Source: Lachnospiraceae bacterium (GTDB lineage Bacteria; Bacillota_A; Clostridia; Lachnospirales; Lachnospiraceae). From it: 10,326 nt of DNA. The position numbers and the translations under genes are program-made. The stretch lies in NCBI GenBank assembly GCA_017437705.1, contig JAFRYJ010000193.1, positions 1-10,326 of the forward strand. Reading direction: 5' to 3'. The notes below the pieces were generated by a model. That model was given only the letters and a program-made list of their open reading frames with translations, had not been told where the DNA came from and did not search any database. Positions 9,492 to 10,326 of the stretch are shown here, piece by piece. Each line of letters opens with the position of its first letter. The stretch's first letter is position 1.

Positions 9492-9499
9492 CCCGCCTG

Positions 9500-10141
9500 T
9501 TATTTCGTGCCGAAGATCCTGTCGCCGGCATCGCCCAGGCCGGGAGTGATGTACTTGGTCTCCGTAAGCCCCTCGTCGATCTGCGCTATATAGAGCTCGA
9601 TGTCGGGATGGGCCTCGTGAAGCCTTTCGATGCCTTCCATGGCAGCAATAAGAACGATCATCTTGATCCTCTTTACACCGCGGGCCTTTAAAAGATCCGC
9701 TGCATCAACGGTGGATCCGCCTGTGGCAAGCATGGGCTCCGTGACGATAACAAGTCTTTCCTCAATATTGAGGGGAAGCTTGCAGAAGTATTCGTGGGGC
9801 TCGAAGGTCGTCTCGTCGCGGTACATTCCTATATGTCCCACCTTTGCAGAGGGAAGGAGCTTCAGAAGTCCGGGCACCAGGCCGAGGCCTGCCCGGAGGA
9901 TGGGCACGATGGCGGGCTTCCTGCCGGACAGCATGGGCGTCATGCAGGGCGCCACGGGGGTTTCGACCTCCACGTCCTCGAGGGGAAGATCCGTAAGGGC
10001 TTCGTATCCCAGAAGCATTCCCAGCTCCTCGGTGATGGATCTGAACTCGTTGGTCCCGGTGTTCCTGTCCCTGAGGATCGAGATCTTATGCTTGATCAGA
10101 GGATGCTCGGATTCATAGACATTTTCCATTATTTTTTTCAT
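9500..10141 (-). CDS. upp: Uracil phosphoribosyltransferase
   Basis: Salvages uracil: uracil plus PRPP gives UMP and pyrophosphate. The 213-residue product spans the whole family. It has HPLIKHKISILRDRNTGT near the N-terminus, the PRPP-contacting VPILRAGLGLVPGLL (Arg83) and GMYRDE (Arg108), the PRPP loop TEPMLATGGS (134-143), and the uracil-binding C-terminus IDEGLTETKYITPGLGDAGDRIFGTK region (about 188-213). The usual loop reads DPMLATGGS, so Glu135 replaces a normally conserved Asp. The ATG at 10141 has a GGGG-containing site about ten bases upstream. A second ATG at 10129 would give 209 residues, the classic family length, but has no clear ribosome binding site of its own, so the first is kept with mild doubt. 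It has its own promoter and is followed by 147 non-coding bases before the peptidase. Confidence 0.96.
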   Translation of the reverse strand: MKKIMENVYESEHPLIKHKISILRDRNTGTNEFRSITEELGMLLGYEALTDLPLEDVEVETPVAPCMTPMLSGRKPAIVPILRAGLGLVPGLLKLLPSAKVGHIGMYRDETTFEPHEYFCKLPLNIEERLVIVTEPMLATGGSTVDAADLLKARGVKRIKMIVLIAAMEGIERLHEAHPDIELYIAQIDEGLTETKYITPGLGDAGDRIFGTK

Positions 10142-10180
10142 AAAAAGATACCCCGCTTTTCATTAATATTTATTGAAAAA

Positions 10181-10209
10181 ATCGTACTAAAATACATCAT
10201 CGGTGTCAA
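10181..10209 (-). promoter_or_regulatory. Sigma-A type promoter of upp
   Basis: The minus strand has a perfect -35 TTGACA (10209-10204), exactly 17 bases of spacer, and a -10 TACGAT (10186-10181, 4 of 6 matches to TATAAT). Transcription would begin near 10174, leaving an AT-rich leader of about 33 bases. Upstream of the box the GC content rises again, consistent with the end of another transcription unit. This is the best promoter match in the window. I see no long leader hairpin or PyrR-like attenuator between it and upp. Confidence 0.7.
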
Positions 10210-10211
10210 GG

Positions 10212-10247
10212 AAAAGGGCGTATCCGGCACCGGCTTTAAAGGCGCCC
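10212..10247 (-). terminator. Possible weak terminator before the upp promoter
   Basis: On the minus strand GGGCG and CGCCC can pair around a GC-rich interior that may itself fold, and TTTTCC follows. The stem is only five perfect pairs and the loop is large, so this is a tentative call. If real it would end an upstream gene whose stop codon would be near 10236. Confidence 0.22.
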
Positions 10248-10325
10248 GCGGTATGCGGCGGCTGCAGCTCCAAAGTCTTCAAAAATAGCACCTTGGCATT
10301 TTACAAAATCCGCCAATCTGATATA
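10236..10325 (-). CDS. Possible C-terminal end of an unseen upstream gene (uncertain)
   Basis: One minus-strand frame is open from the right edge of the window to a TAA at 10238-10236, giving 29 residues that begin YIRLADFVKCQGAIFEDFG and end in an alanine-rich, basic tail. The other two minus-strand frames stop within the first 50 bases. It lies upstream of the upp promoter, where a preceding gene could end. I do not recognise the sequence, and such a short stretch could easily be open by chance. Confidence 0.2.
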   Translation of the reverse strand, partial: YIRLADFVKCQGAIFEDFGAAAAAYRGRL

Positions 10326-10326
10326 A

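Noticed and set aside
9353..9499. Intrinsic terminator for upp in the gap after its stop
   Set aside because: The only pairing seen (GCC with GGC around an A-rich loop) is three bases and has no U-run; the region is better described by the phased A-tracts and promoter.
10142..10180. Pyrimidine-responsive attenuator or riboswitch in the upp leader
   Set aside because: The predicted leader is only about 33 bases, AT-rich and without stable stems or a PyrR-like anti-antiterminator motif.

Overview
The window looks like chromosomal DNA of a fermentative, low-oxygen Bacillota species, most likely class Clostridia and plausibly Lachnospiraceae. This assignment is inferred from protein flavour, strong AGGAGG-type ribosome binding sites, moderate-to-high GC and gene order, and no 16S or other marker is present. 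Every convincing gene lies on the minus strand, so transcription runs from high to low coordinates. I see no tRNA, rRNA, CRISPR array, insertion sequence, phage gene or other mobile element.

From right to left there are three blocks. (1) upp (uracil phosphoribosyltransferase) has its own near-consensus promoter at about 10181-10209, with a possible end of an unseen gene upstream of it. (2) A stand-alone M20 zinc peptidase of the YgeY/ArgE/DapE kind (8108-9352) has its own -10 element behind a row of phased A-tracts and ends at a strong hairpin (8041-8079). (3) A long co-directional run starts at a probable promoter near 7966-7994. It contains the threonylcarbamoyl-AMP synthase gene (Sua5/YwlC type, TTG start), rpiB, a dCMP deaminase gene (comEB-like), and then a V/A-type rotary ATPase operon.

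The ATPase genes occur in the order G/H-like stalk subunit, I, K, E, C, F, A. This matches the published Enterococcus hirae ntpFIKECGA(BD) order, and subunit A is cut by the left edge of the window. Genes for subunits B and D are expected just beyond base 1. The proteolipid K carries all the residues known to bind sodium in E. hirae NtpK (L54, T57, Q58, Q108, E137 here). The best prediction is therefore a sodium-pumping ATPase, with V1 made of A, B, D and F, a c-ring of K, a stator of I, C as the central-stalk adaptor, and E plus the G/H-like protein as the peripheral stalk.

The housekeeping genes beside it (sua5, rpiB, dCMP deaminase, upp) resemble the neighbourhood that, in Bacillus-type genomes, lies next to the F-type atp operon. 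The V-type operon here may occupy the position usually held by the F-type one. That is the most interesting large-scale observation. I found no clearly new biological system; most of the window is ordinary, well-conserved metabolism.
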